The translations under genes were made by a program, and so were the position numbers. Positions 42,497 through 52,049 of a stretch of DNA of 64,000 bases are shown piece by piece. How positions within the stretch are numbered: the stretch's first letter is position 1; each line of letters starts with the position of its first letter. Source of the DNA: Algisphaera agarilytica (lineage in GTDB: Bacteria; Planctomycetota; Phycisphaerae; Phycisphaerales; Phycisphaeraceae); the NCBI RefSeq assembly GCF_014207595.1, contig NZ_JACHGY010000001.1, forward strand, positions 1,798,001 through 1,862,000, read 5' to 3'. A model generated the notes under the pieces. It was not told where the DNA came from and ran no database searches. It saw only the letters and a list, made by a program, of their open reading frames with translations.

Positions 42497-44011
42497 TCAT
42501 TCGAAGCCTCCTGCACGGTAGAGTTTTTCGTTTTCGATGATGTACACATGGTTGCCAAGGGTTGCGGCCCGGATCGGGGCTTCGGTCCAGATGCGGTCGC
42601 CGATGGTTTCGTGGCGGCCGGTCGAGACATCCAGTGCGTGCAGGTAGCCGTTCTCCAGAACAACCACTTCCCGGTTGGTCGAGGCGAGGCTTGGTGTGTC
42701 GGGGGTGACCAGCCAATCGGATTGTCCGACGACTTCGTAGGTGCCGGTGCCTGGATTCACTTTACGGAGCTTGTCGTTTTCGTAGACGTAGAGGCTGCCC
42801 CCGAAGTACGTCATCGAGGTGACGCCCTCCCAATTGGCGGTGCCGACCTGGCGGTAGTTGTTTTGGCTGAGCGAGACGGCGTAGAGCTTTCGGTTTTCCA
42901 CGATGAACACTTCGCCGTTGCCGTAGGCCATTGAGAGGGGGCCGATTTTCCAGGCGTTGGTTGGGCCGACGATCTTGACTTGCAAGGGGTTGGCGGCGGG
43001 GTCGATGCTGTGGAGGTTGCCGTTTTCGACGATGTAGAGGTGGGTGTCGGAGGAGGCGAGGGCGACCTGGCCGACGTTGAATTTGGTGCCCAGGGGCAGG
43101 ACGCGCTCCTTGCCGTTTGCGGGGTTGACCTCGTAGACGTCGCCGTTTTCGATGATGTACAGCTTGCCCCGGCAGCCGGTGATGTCGTGGAACTGGTTGT
43201 CCCATGCGGCGTCGCCGAGCCGGTGGTGTTTCTTAGGGTAGACCCGGCCCGCAAAGCGTTTGTCCTCAGCGGATAGTTTGTTGTTGAAGGGGATTTGGTA
43301 GTCCCCGATCGTAAAGCGGTTCGGGATCGGATAAGCCATGATCGATTGTGGATCGAACCGGCCGGCGTTGACGTGGCTGTGGTCGTAGGCGTCGAGCACG
43401 TTGCTGCGTATCTTGGCCTCGCTCCAGGGCGGTGTCAGGCTTTTGTAGTAGTTGAAGACGGCGGGTTCGTTCCACTGGAAAGGGATGTCGGTTCGGAGGT
43501 GTTCGTGGATCATCCCGATGGCATGACCGAACTCGTGCAAGATGACGCGTTCATCCAGCCAGCCAAAGTTCATCGTGGGCTGATCTTGACTGCGGTCCAA
43601 AGCAAACTTGCCCAGAGCGGACCACGACCCCGTGTCTCCGCCCCATTTGAACCCCACACGGATTTCGGCGTCGCCGTCATCGACGAACTCGAACTGGAGG
43701 GCGCAGTGGTCAGACCACTGGGGGGCAACATCCCGCACTTGTTGATGCTGGGCGGGGGTCCCATTGAGGAAGCGAACGCGGAGTGTCGACCGATCTCGCC
43801 AGGCGGTGTTCATGTCGGCCGCAAGTGACGGGGTGCCGCCATCGTTTAGGACAGCGTTCTGCGGCGGGGTGGCTCGTATGCCTTCTGGGTAGGCGGTGGT
43901 GCATATGTGCGCTTCTTCAGCCGTAGCGCAGACGGTTGATGCCATGAGCAAGCCCTTTCCGGCGATGAGTATGGCCGATACAAGCTGAGCTGAGAGTGAG
44001 GTGAGTTTCAT
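42497..44011 (-). CDS. Secreted astacin-like metalloprotease with C-terminal beta-propeller
   Basis: About 504 aa. The N-terminus has a hydrophobic signal (residues 8-30). The catalytic domain has the extended zinc motif HEFGHAIGMIHEHLR (159-173) and the Met-turn SIMAYP (223-228), both diagnostic for astacin/M12A metzincins. From about 282 onward there are five or six repeats of a LYIIENGxLYxVxP type strand pattern with a VGxxxW spacing, as in a small beta-propeller, probably a substrate-binding module. The gene is enclosed by 88-bp direct repeats and lies next to the helicase island, so it may be a mobile cassette. Confidence 0.88.
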   Translation of the reverse strand: MKLTSLSAQLVSAILIAGKGLLMASTVCATAEEAHICTTAYPEGIRATPPQNAVLNDGGTPSLAADMNTAWRDRSTLRVRFLNGTPAQHQQVRDVAPQWSDHCALQFEFVDDGDAEIRVGFKWGGDTGSWSALGKFALDRSQDQPTMNFGWLDERVILHEFGHAIGMIHEHLRTDIPFQWNEPAVFNYYKSLTPPWSEAKIRSNVLDAYDHSHVNAGRFDPQSIMAYPIPNRFTIGDYQIPFNNKLSAEDKRFAGRVYPKKHHRLGDAAWDNQFHDITGCRGKLYIIENGDVYEVNPANGKERVLPLGTKFNVGQVALASSDTHLYIVENGNLHSIDPAANPLQVKIVGPTNAWKIGPLSMAYGNGEVFIVENRKLYAVSLSQNNYRQVGTANWEGVTSMTYFGGSLYVYENDKLRKVNPGTGTYEVVGQSDWLVTPDTPSLASTNREVVVLENGYLHALDVSTGRHETIGDRIWTEAPIRAATLGNHVYIIENEKLYRAGGFE

Positions 44012-44233
44012 TGATCTGGTTTCGTTGTATGGCAGAGGTGCCAAGGGTTCAGAGATCGAGAGTGTTGGGTCAAGTTTTGCTGGTGAAGTGCTGTGCCCAT
44101 CTGCGCCCCGAATATGGGCGGTTATGGCATGTAGCGTCCCTCGCGGCGAACGACTGAGGAATCAAGCATTTGCCGCGCACGGCTGGCCTTGCGCAAAATC
44201 CCGCAAGTCCGTAAGGCCGTCCCCACCACGCCA

Positions 44234-44321
44234 ACCCGAAAACCGTCCATCGATTCACAGCTCCGGAAAACAAACATCAAAGGGCCCGGGAAATCTGCTG
44301 CGAGTCCAGTGTAAGCCCCCG
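44234..44321. repeat. 88-bp direct repeat, copy B (upstream of astacin)
   Basis: Matches copy A at 78 of 88 positions. It contains a minus-strand TACACT element (44308-44313) that could serve as the astacin promoter, although the start codon is about 295 bp away. Confidence 0.9.
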
Positions 44322-44578
44322 TTCCGGACGACACTACCTTTATTTTCCCTACTCGAAGCCCCAATGATCTGCAGGTTATCCACAGGCTGGGCGGCCGGGT
44401 GAATCCTATTCACGGCCGATGTGCTGCCATCTATATAAGCAGCCAGTAACGCCCCAGGGCCCCGAATCGGCCTCCCAAACGCGCATATACCCCCTCTGGG
44501 GCCCTTTTAAGCCAGAAAAATGGGTTGGTGAAAATTGTTCACCGCCCGGTCAGGAATGTGAAACTCCATGCAAAGCGC

Positions 44579-44607
44579 TTGCCAACACCCTGTTTTGATG
44601 ATTTAAT
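44579..44607 (+). promoter_or_regulatory. Promoter of the sigma-54 activator gene
   Basis: TTGCCA (44579-44584), a 17-bp spacer and TTTAAT (44602-44607) form a good sigma-70 promoter. The ATG follows after nine bases, so the transcript is essentially leaderless. Confidence 0.7.
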
Positions 44608-44616
44608 TGGCGTTCT

Positions 44617-46218
44617 ATGGATCGTGCTGAGCAAGAATTAGACATTCTCGAACAAATCAGCCAAATTCTTGGCGATGGCCTCGAGCTGAGCCAAGTGTTT
44701 CAGCGGGCGATGAGCCTGCTCAGCAGCCGGCTGAACGTGCAGCGGGCGGCGCTGGTTTTGTTCGATCAGGCGGCGGATCAGCTCCGGACGGTGGCCTCGG
44801 TGGGGCTGACCTCGGCCGAGCAGGAGCGGGGGCGGTACGCCCTGGGCGAGGGTGTGACCGGCCGGGTGATGGAGACCGGCATCCCCGCGGTGATCCCCGA
44901 TGTGGCCAACCACCCCGAATTCCTGAACCGGACCAAGAGCCGGGAGCTGGCCGAGGAGGCGGAGGGGCCCCTGAGCTTTATCTGTGTGGCGGTGAGAGAC
45001 GGCGACAGATTTGTCGGCACGGTCAGCATCGATAAGCCGTTCGTGGATGACGCGACGCTCGCGGCGGAGGCCCGGCTGCTCAAGATCTTTGCGGGGCTCA
45101 TCGCTCAGACGATCCGCATCCACAATGTCGTGCGGCTGGAGAAGGACGAGTGGCTCGCCGAGCGGGAGCAGCTCACCGACAACCTCCGTGGCAAGTACCG
45201 CTTCGACAACATCATCGGCTCCAGCCCGGTCATGCTCGACGTGCTCAGCACCATCGGGCAGGTTGCCAGCTCTCGCGCCACGGTTCTGCTGCTCGGCGAG
45301 ACCGGCTGCGGCAAGGAACTCATCGCCAAAGCGATCCACTACAACAGCCCCCGCCGCGACAAGCCGCTCATCCGCGTGAACTGCGGCGCGCTGTCGCCCC
45401 AGCTGCTCGAATCGGAATTGTTCGGCCACATGAAAGGCGCGTTTACCGGTGCGGTCAAAGACAAGATCGGCCGATTCGAGGCGGCCAGCGGGGGCACCAT
45501 CTTCCTCGACGAGGTCGGCACTCTGGACCCGCAGCTTCAGGTCAAGCTGCTGCGTGTGCTTCAGGAACGCGAGTTCGAACGCGTGGGTGACCACCTGACC
45601 ATCAAGACCGATGTCCGGGTTATCGCTGCGACCAACCTCGAACTCGAAGAAGAAGTCCGCAAAGGCAACTTCCGAGAGGACCTTTACTACCGGCTGAACG
45701 TGGTGACGATCCACCTGCCGCCGCTGCGGTCTCGTCGGGAAGATATCCCGCGATTGATTGACCACTTCCTGGACCGGTACAACCGCGAGAACCAGCGGGA
45801 CCTCAAGAAGATTAGCCGAGATGTGTTGAACACGCTGCTGCGGTACCCCTGGCCGGGCAACGTCCGAGAGCTGGAAAACGCGATCGAGCGTGCCGTGGTG
45901 CTGTCCTCGACCGAAGAGTTTTCTGAAGAACTGCTCCCCCTGCAGATCCGGCTGTTCGCCCAGCAGATCCGGGGTGACACAACCGACGAGTCAATCGAAG
46001 CGATCGCCACCAAGCTGGCCGAGCACGCCATCAAGCAGTTCCAGATGTACGACGGCGAGGTCTACGACATGGTCATCGGCGAGGTCGAGCGTCGGCTGAT
46101 CCGCGAGGCGTTGGACTACAACGGCGGGGTGAAGATCCGAACCGCCGACTTCCTGGGCATCAACCGGAACACGCTCAATAAGAAGGTCAAGGACCTCAAT
46201 ATCGAAGCCAAGGATTGA
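44617..46218 (+). CDS. Sigma-54-dependent activator with GAF sensor
   Basis: About 533 aa. A GAF domain (about 10-170) is followed by the AAA+ domain. Walker A is GETGCGKE (usually GESGTGKE), the sigma-54 contact loop [11 protein letters not shown] is intact, Walker B is [12 protein letters not shown], and the arginine-finger region is [12 protein letters not shown]. The C-terminus is a Fis-type HTH ([18 protein letters not shown]). It remodels RpoN polymerase at distant enhancers; the GAF ligand is unknown, as in NifA/FhlA-like proteins. No receiver domain, so it is not controlled by phosphorylation. Target genes are not evident here. Confidence 0.94.
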   Translation: MDRAEQELDILEQISQILGDGLELSQVFQRAMSLLSSRLNVQRAALVLFDQAADQLRTVASVGLTSAEQERGRYALGEGVTGRVMETGIPAVIPDVANHPEFLNRTKSRELAEEAEGPLSFICVAVRDGDRFVGTVSIDKPFVDDATLAAEARLLKIFAGLIAQTIRIHNVVRLEKDEWLAEREQLTDNLRGKYRFDNIIGSSPVMLDVLSTIGQVASSRATVLLLGETGCGKELIAKAIHYNSPRRDKPLIRVNCGALSPQLLESELFGHMKGAFTGAVKDKIGRFEAASGGTIFLDEVGTLDPQLQVKLLRVLQEREFERVGDHLTIKTDVRVIAATNLELEEEVRKGNFREDLYYRLNVVTIHLPPLRSRREDIPRLIDHFLDRYNRENQRDLKKISRDVLNTLLRYPWPGNVRELENAIERAVVLSSTEEFSEELLPLQIRLFAQQIRGDTTDESIEAIATKLAEHAIKQFQMYDGEVYDMVIGEVERRLIREALDYNGGVKIRTADFLGINRNTLNKKVKDLNIEAKD

Positions 46219-46478
46219 GGCCGGCATTGAATCAGGCCGTTCCGAATGGCTTCTGGCGGTAGGCCCGCGTCAATATCGGACGCGGTTTGGCTGCAAGCCA
46301 TGCTTGGGCAGATGTTTGGGGGAATTTGAGAGAAGCGATTGATTGACACCCCCGGGGGCGGCGGATACGCTTGGGGCCCGCGATTTTGCCTCGCGTGGCC
46401 GCCCCACGGACGGTTGGCCGATGGTTTAGGATGGACTCTCTGTTTTCTGTTCACAAGACGCCCACGGAGTTTCGTGAA

Positions 46479-47540
46479 ATGATGTCGAATCGGCGTTTAC
46501 GCACGATCTCGGGTTGGTTGATCTGCAGCCTCCTGCTGTGCCTGACTCTGCCCGCGATTAGCCAGGATCGGTTGGACGCGGGTGTGCTGGCCAACCCGGA
46601 TTTCTGGGCCCCCGCTGATCGGCAAGCCATCGCTGCTTTCGTGGACCGCCAAGTCGCTGCCATCCAGAGCGGCGATGAAGTGGCCATGAATGAAGGCCGG
46701 ACCAACCTCACCGACCCGCCCCGCACCCCGGGCGCGAGCGAGCGGTTCCTCAATCAGTTCTCTGAACTGGTTTGCGAGGAGGTTGCCCCGCTGATGGATT
46801 CGGACGTGCTCAAGGTCCGGATCAACTCGATGGTGGTCTGCATGAGCCTGCCGCACCCCAACGGCTTGGCCGCGATTCAGAAAGGCCTCGCCGACGAAAG
46901 CGCCGGCGTCCGCTACCCCGCCGCCCGTGCACTCGAAGGCCTGCTTTCCAGCGGCCAGCTCGACGCCGCTCAAACGGTCGAGGTGCTGGACCTGATCCAG
47001 GAACTGATCGTCGCGGAGAGCGATATCTATGTCGTCCAGCCGCTGTTTGAAGCGATGCTTGCGGCTCCCGACAACAACGAGAAGGTGTTGGAGGTGCTCA
47101 ACCAGCGTCTGTCGAGCCATGTCGATGAGCCCGATGCGAGTTTTGTGCCCGCCGGCACCGCGCTGCAAGCCGTGTACTCGCGTTTGATCACCGCCCCCCA
47201 ACGCCCGGTTGACGATGTGCGTGAGTTGGCCCGTGCCAGCGCCCGCCATTTGCTGTTGGCCGCCACGCAACTCGAGGCCGGTGAAGTGCCCGATCAAATC
47301 AAGGCCGGCCACTTGGAAGCCATCCGGGTTTCGGCGGTTGCTCTTGAGTTCGCGTTCCAGGAGCTTCAGTCGAGCCAACTCGCACCGCTGTCGCCTGCAG
47401 GTGCACTCCGCACCGAAAAGTGGGACGCGATCGTTCGGATCGGCGAGAACTGGGTTGAGGTTCTCAAGACCGACCCGTTCAACTACACCGATGCCGACCT
47501 CGACATCACCGCAGCAGCCCCCCAGGCCGCGGCGCAGTAA
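46479..47540 (+). CDS. Exported helical-repeat protein, unknown function
   Basis: About 353 aa. A signal peptide (WLICSLLLCLTLPAIS) is followed by a wholly alpha-helical mature protein with HEAT-like features, for example LKVRINSMVVCMSLPHPNG and AGVRYPAARALEGLLSSG. No catalytic motif is recognisable. I chose ATG 46479, with GGAG (46466-46469), over the frame extension to 46371 because the signal peptide begins here. It lies about 260 bp downstream of the activator gene and convergent with the YlbF gene. Confidence 0.75.
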   Translation: MMSNRRLRTISGWLICSLLLCLTLPAISQDRLDAGVLANPDFWAPADRQAIAAFVDRQVAAIQSGDEVAMNEGRTNLTDPPRTPGASERFLNQFSELVCEEVAPLMDSDVLKVRINSMVVCMSLPHPNGLAAIQKGLADESAGVRYPAARALEGLLSSGQLDAAQTVEVLDLIQELIVAESDIYVVQPLFEAMLAAPDNNEKVLEVLNQRLSSHVDEPDASFVPAGTALQAVYSRLITAPQRPVDDVRELARASARHLLLAATQLEAGEVPDQIKAGHLEAIRVSAVALEFAFQELQSSQLAPLSPAGALRTEKWDAIVRIGENWVEVLKTDPFNYTDADLDITAAAPQAAAQ

Positions 47541-47596
47541 TCCCCGCAAAACGTCTTGAGTCGACGGTCTTTAACTTAGCTAGCTTTAACGAGACG

Positions 47597-47932
47597 TCAT
47601 CGGCCCACGCCGCCGATTCGCTCATCGACCTTACGCATCAGGTCTACGTAATCCATTTGTGCCATCTGCATGTCCCGCAGGATCGGGTCCATCGCCACGC
47701 CCTGCTGGAGTTCCTGCAGTTTGCGTTTGTCATCGACTTCGATCGGCTCGCCTTTGGCCTGCTTCTCGGCCAGGGTCTGGTTGTGCCGATTCAGGTCGTT
47801 CATGAGGCGCTGCGAGTCGGTGTTGTCCTCGAGCTGCTTGATGAGCGATTCGAGTTTCTGGGTGGCGGGGTGAGCCGCGATCAGTTGGCCGAGCTTGTCG
47901 GCGGCGTCGAGGATGGCTTGTTGGTCGCTCAT
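47597..47932 (-). CDS. YlbF/YmcA-family protein
   Basis: A 111-aa all-helical protein matching the YlbF (PF06133) layout: AILDAADKLGQLIAAHPATQ, then DLNRHNQTLAEKQAKGEPI and a C-terminal helix with LQQGVAMDPILRDMQMAQ. In Bacillus such proteins form the Y-complex that directs RNase Y in mRNA processing. Here the gene is divergent from the RNase R gene, with about 117 bp between starts, which hints at a link to RNA turnover. Confidence 0.85.
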   Translation of the reverse strand: MSDQQAILDAADKLGQLIAAHPATQKLESLIKQLEDNTDSQRLMNDLNRHNQTLAEKQAKGEPIEVDDKRKLQELQQGVAMDPILRDMQMAQMDYVDLMRKVDERIGGVGR

Positions 47933-48049
47933 GGAGGGGCTCGCTGGGTGTGTGGATTAACATCAATTTCAACGGGCTATGCTACAGTACCAAGCGGGTG
48001 AAGACGCCGGGCAGCACCGCCCTGCCCTCGCTCGCCAAAGTTTTTCGAC

Positions 48050-50515
48050 ATGCCAGACCGCTACACCCGCCGCATCCTCGACCACATCGCTGACCGCCGT
48101 TACGCCCCGAGCACGGTGCAGGAGTTGGTCGAAGAGCTCTCCATTCCCGAAGACCAACAAGACGACTTCGTCAGCGCGATCGATGAGTTGCTCGAAGCCA
48201 AACAGGTGGTGCGAGGCACCGCCGACACCATCGCCCTGCCCCCGCCGGGCAAGGACATGATCGGCACGTTCCGGCGGCACGAGAAGGGCTTCGGCTTTCT
48301 CGTGCCCGACGAGCTCACCGAGCACGGCGACCTGTTCATCCCGCCGGGCAACGTCGGCGACGCCATGACTGGCGATAAGGTCAAAGCCAAGGTCATCCAC
48401 GAGAAAGGCCGTGGCGGCGGGAAGTCGCCCTACATCGGCAAGATCATCGAGGTCCTCACCCGCTCCGACAAGCAGTACTCCGGAACGCTCCTGAAAAAGG
48501 GCAGCAAGTACGGCGTGCAGGTCGATGGCCGGATCTTCAACGCCCCCGTCCTCATCCGCGACGTCAGCGCCAAGAACGCTCGGCCCGGCGACAAGGTCGT
48601 CATCGACCTCATCCAATACCCCGACGACCGCGGCGACGGCGCGGTCGGCGTGATCACCGAAGTCCTCGGCGAAGCGGGCGAGCCGGATGTCGAAACCCTG
48701 GCGGTGATGCGGTCTGCGGGTCTGGTCGAGCGTTTCCCAGACGACGTCATGCGGCAGGCCCGTGAAGCGGCGCGTCGCCTCGATGACGACATCCCCGCCG
48801 ACCGCGAAGACCTCACCAGCGAGATGATCTGCACGATCGATCCGCCCGACGCCAAGGACTACGACGACGCGATCAGCGTCACCAAGCTCGACGGCACGAA
48901 GAAGGGCGAACCCGCCTGGGAACTCGGCGTGCACATCGCCGACGTCGCCCACTACATCACCCCCGGCAGCGCCCTGGACGAAGAAGCCTACGAACGGGCC
49001 AACAGCACCTACCTCCCCCGCAAGGTCGTGCCGATGCTGCCCGAGGTGCTGTCCAACGGCGTCTGTTCGCTGATGGAAGGCGTCAACCGCTTCGCTAAGT
49101 CCTGCTTCATCACCTACGACAGCCTCGGCAACGTCCTCGAGCAACGCTTCGCCAAGACCGTGATCCGTTCCGCCAAACGGCTGACGTATATCGAAGCCCA
49201 AGCCCTGATCGAAGACGACCTGCGCACCGCGATCAAGCACTGCAAAGCCGAGCAGCCCAAGTACTCCCGCGCCCTGATCCAATGCCTCAAGCGGCAGGAC
49301 GTGCTGGCCAAGATCATCCGCAAGCGTCGCTTGGGACAGGGCATGATTGTGCTGGGTCTGCCCGCGGTGGACCTCGTCTTTGATGAGACCGGCCGGGTCG
49401 TCGATGCCCAGCCCGAAGACGACGCGTTCACGCACAAGATCATTGAGATGTTCATGGTCGAGGCCAACGAAGCCGCGGCGCGGATCTTCGCCGAGCTCGA
49501 GGTGCCCATGGTCCGCCGGGTCCACGCCGACCCGGATGCCCACGACATGAGCGACCTCAAGGCCTTCGCCCGGGTCGCGGGTTACAACATCCCCGCCAAG
49601 CCGTCGCGGATGGAGCTGCAACAGCTACTCGAATCAGTGCGGGATAAGCCCGCGCAGCACGCGGTGCACATGGCCGTGCTCAAGACGCTGAGCAAGGCCG
49701 AGTACAGCCCCGAGCTCATCGGTCACTTCGCGCTGGCCAGCGAACACTACACGCACTTCACCAGCCCGATCCGCCGGTACCCCGACTTCGTCGTCCACCG
49801 CTCGCTCGACGTGATGCTCGAGCACCAGCAACTCAAGGCGGGCAAGAAGCAACCCAACGCCAAACAACTCGGCAAGGCCTTGCGCGACGATGAGCGCATC
49901 CCCAACGAAGAGCAGATGCGCGAGATCGGTCGACACTGCTCAACCAAGGAACGCAACAGCGAATCCGCCGAACGCGAGCTGCGCAAGTACCTAGTCCTCG
50001 AACTCCTCTCGACCAAGCTCGGCGAAGACTACCCCGCGACCGTCACCGGCGTCACCGGCCAGGGCATCTACCTGCAGATCGATCAGTACCTCATCGACGG
50101 GTTTATCAGCCTGCAAGACTTGCCGGGCGCGAAGTTCGACCGCTGGCAGTTCAACCGCAACACGGGCGCATTGGTCGCCCAGCGTTCGGGACGCACGATC
50201 ACCATCGGCGACCGCTTCCCTGCGGCCCGCATCGCCAGCGTCGACCTTGCCCGTCGTCAACTCGAACTGGTCATCATCGACGAACGCCAGGGGCGCAAGC
50301 TCGGCCAAGGCAAGCCCAAGGGTAAAGCCAAGGCGTCGGGTAAACCTGCCAAGCCCGCCAAAACCGGCAAGAAGCCTCGTCGGGAACAGGGTGAAAGGGA
50401 CTCCAAAGCGGACGGTTCGAACAAGCCCCGCCGCGGCCGCAGCGACAGCGCCAAAAAGAAGGCCCACGCCCGGACGATCAAACTCAAAAAACACCGCGGG
50501 CGCAAGCGGAAATGA
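48050..50515 (+). CDS. rnr: Ribonuclease R
   Basis: About 821 aa, a hydrolytic 3'-5' exoribonuclease of the RNase II/R family. An N-terminal winged-helix and cold-shock domains (IGTFRRHEKGFGFLVPDE) precede the RNB catalytic domain, with CTIDPPDAKDYDDAIS holding the Mg-binding Asp residues and SPIRRYPDFVVHRSL. An S1 domain (EDYPATVTGVTGQGIYLQ) and a very Lys/Arg-rich tail of about 75 residues follow; such tails help unwind structured RNA. It overlaps lgt by four bases (ATGA), so the two are co-translated. Confidence 0.96.
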   Translation: MPDRYTRRILDHIADRRYAPSTVQELVEELSIPEDQQDDFVSAIDELLEAKQVVRGTADTIALPPPGKDMIGTFRRHEKGFGFLVPDELTEHGDLFIPPGNVGDAMTGDKVKAKVIHEKGRGGGKSPYIGKIIEVLTRSDKQYSGTLLKKGSKYGVQVDGRIFNAPVLIRDVSAKNARPGDKVVIDLIQYPDDRGDGAVGVITEVLGEAGEPDVETLAVMRSAGLVERFPDDVMRQAREAARRLDDDIPADREDLTSEMICTIDPPDAKDYDDAISVTKLDGTKKGEPAWELGVHIADVAHYITPGSALDEEAYERANSTYLPRKVVPMLPEVLSNGVCSLMEGVNRFAKSCFITYDSLGNVLEQRFAKTVIRSAKRLTYIEAQALIEDDLRTAIKHCKAEQPKYSRALIQCLKRQDVLAKIIRKRRLGQGMIVLGLPAVDLVFDETGRVVDAQPEDDAFTHKIIEMFMVEANEAAARIFAELEVPMVRRVHADPDAHDMSDLKAFARVAGYNIPAKPSRMELQQLLESVRDKPAQHAVHMAVLKTLSKAEYSPELIGHFALASEHYTHFTSPIRRYPDFVVHRSLDVMLEHQQLKAGKKQPNAKQLGKALRDDERIPNEEQMREIGRHCSTKERNSESAERELRKYLVLELLSTKLGEDYPATVTGVTGQGIYLQIDQYLIDGFISLQDLPGAKFDRWQFNRNTGALVAQRSGRTITIGDRFPAARIASVDLARRQLELVIIDERQGRKLGQGKPKGKAKASGKPAKPAKTGKKPRREQGERDSKADGSNKPRRGRSDSAKKKAHARTIKLKKHRGRKRK

Positions 50516-51540
50516 CCGCGTCGCTCGCCGCCTGGCTGCACACGATCGACCCGTACGCCATCCAGCTCTGGGAAGGCGGACCCATCCGTTGGTACGGGTT
50601 GTCGTACCTGGTGGGGTTTTTGATCGCGTATCTGCTGGTGCGCCGCGTCGCGCGGGTGGGCGTGTCGACGCTGGATTACCGCCGGGCCGCCGACCTGATC
50701 ATCACCTTCGCGATCAGCATCGTGATCGGGGGGCGATTGGGTTACGTCGTTTTCTATAAACCCGAACTCTTGATCGAGTTTTCGGATTCTCTGCCTTACT
50801 GGGGCGTGCTCAACATCGCGGGGGGCGGGATGTCGTCGCACGGCGGGATGATCGGCGGGCTGGCCGGCGCGTGGTATTTCGCCTTCCGCCACAAGCAGCC
50901 GATCCTGCATCTGTTTGACCTGCTTGCCTTTGCGGCGCCGCTGGGTTTGTTTTGTGGGCGCGTGGCCAACTTCATCAACGGCGAACTGTTCGGCCGGGTG
51001 TGTGGCAAAGAGTTCCCGCTGGCGGTTCAGTTTCCGCAGGAAGCTTATGAATCACAGGAGCTATACAACGCCCTCACCCAGGCCTACGGCCGAGAGCTGC
51101 CGCGCAACTGGCTGGACCTTTTGCAATCGGGAAATGAGGCCTTGCAACAAGCCGCGATAGAGGTGTTGCCCGCCCGGCACGCGTCACAGCTGTATGCCGG
51201 GGTGCTTGAGGGCTTGGTGGTGTTTGCGGTCCTCGCCTTGATCTGGCTGAAACCCAAGCGGTCGGGCACGATCGCCGGGGCGTTCGGCATCACCTACGCG
51301 ATCATGCGTTTGATCAACGAGAACTTCCGCGAGCCGGACGCGCACCTGGGCGAGCAACTGTTGGGCCTCACGCGTGGGCAGTGGTTGAGTGTTCCCCTGT
51401 TGCTGGCGGGAGTGGGGCTCGTGGTGTTGGCATATCGCCTCAAGCGTCCGCTGATGGGAAGTTGGCGTCGCGGGGAGTGGACCCGCTTGCCCGCTACGGC
51501 CGAAGGCGAGCCAGAATCGTCTTCGCCGAAGCCTGAATAA
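50512..51540 (+). CDS. lgt: Prolipoprotein diacylglyceryl transferase
   Basis: About 342 aa integral membrane enzyme that transfers diacylglycerol to the lipobox Cys of prolipoproteins, several of which are encoded in this window. Motifs: IRWYGLSYLVGF, the essential SSHGGMIGG and the signature GRVANFINGELFGRVC. A helical insertion of about 45 residues (QEAYESQELYNALTQAYG and after) enlarges the usual loop. The last 47 bp overlap the convergent birA gene. Coupled to rnr. Confidence 0.95.
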   Translation: MTASLAAWLHTIDPYAIQLWEGGPIRWYGLSYLVGFLIAYLLVRRVARVGVSTLDYRRAADLIITFAISIVIGGRLGYVVFYKPELLIEFSDSLPYWGVLNIAGGGMSSHGGMIGGLAGAWYFAFRHKQPILHLFDLLAFAAPLGLFCGRVANFINGELFGRVCGKEFPLAVQFPQEAYESQELYNALTQAYGRELPRNWLDLLQSGNEALQQAAIEVLPARHASQLYAGVLEGLVVFAVLALIWLKPKRSGTIAGAFGITYAIMRLINENFREPDAHLGEQLLGLTRGQWLSVPLLLAGVGLVVLAYRLKRPLMGSWRRGEWTRLPATAEGEPESSSPKPE

Positions 51541-52048
51541 GTTCGTTGAGATCCACGTCGTGGCCGAGGATGTCGCGCAGCGACGTCGGTGGGGTACGCA
51601 AATCGTCGCCTAGTTCGCTGGCGGCGAAGTTCGCGTTGATTCCGACACCCACGATGACCGTGGTGGGCGGTTGTTCTTCGGGGGATCGGCCGGCCGAAAG
51701 TGTTTGCTCGCAGAGGATGCCCACGAGTTTCTTGCCGTGGCGCAAGATGTCGTTGGGGTGTTTGAGGGTGAGCCCGTCGCAGTAAGACGACAGCGTTTCG
51801 ATTAAAGCTTCGCCCACGACGACCGGCGTCGCCGCTTCGGGCCGAGGCATCGGGACGGCCAGGCTGAACCACGCGCCGCCTTGGGGTGACTTCCAGCTTC
51901 GGCCGTGGCTGCCGCGCGATTGCGTCTGAGTGTCGGCCCAGACCAGCACGATCTGATCGGCGTGCTCGACGATAAGGCGCTTGGCCTCGTCGCTGGTGGA
52001 CCCGATTTCCTCGAAGTGAAACGTCAGCATGGATGTAGCGGGTTCCAT
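51494..52048 (-). CDS. birA: Biotin-[acetyl-CoA-carboxylase] ligase, no DNA-binding domain
   Basis: About 184 aa catalytic-only (group I) biotin protein ligase. SRGSHGRSWKSPQGGAWFS is the biotinyl-AMP loop; LKHPNDIL holds the catalytic Lys, with His where Trp is common. GVGINANF is also present. It attaches biotin to carrier domains such as the one encoded immediately upstream (stop and start one base apart). Its 3' end overlaps lgt by 47 bp on the other strand. Confidence 0.9.
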   Translation of the reverse strand: MEPATSMLTFHFEEIGSTSDEAKRLIVEHADQIVLVWADTQTQSRGSHGRSWKSPQGGAWFSLAVPMPRPEAATPVVVGEALIETLSSYCDGLTLKHPNDILRHGKKLVGILCEQTLSAGRSPEEQPPTTVIVGVGINANFAASELGDDLRTPPTSLRDILGHDVDLNELIQASAKTILARLRP

Positions 52049-52049
52049 G

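Larger units (their letters stand above)
44012..44616. other. Intergenic region with direct-repeat copy B and two divergent promoters
   Basis: Copy B of the 88-bp repeat lies at 44234-44321. Between it and the astacin start only a short broken frame (MDGFRV...) is visible. The right part contains CTATATAAG and several short inverted repeats, then the promoter of the sigma-54 activator gene. Confidence 0.5.
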
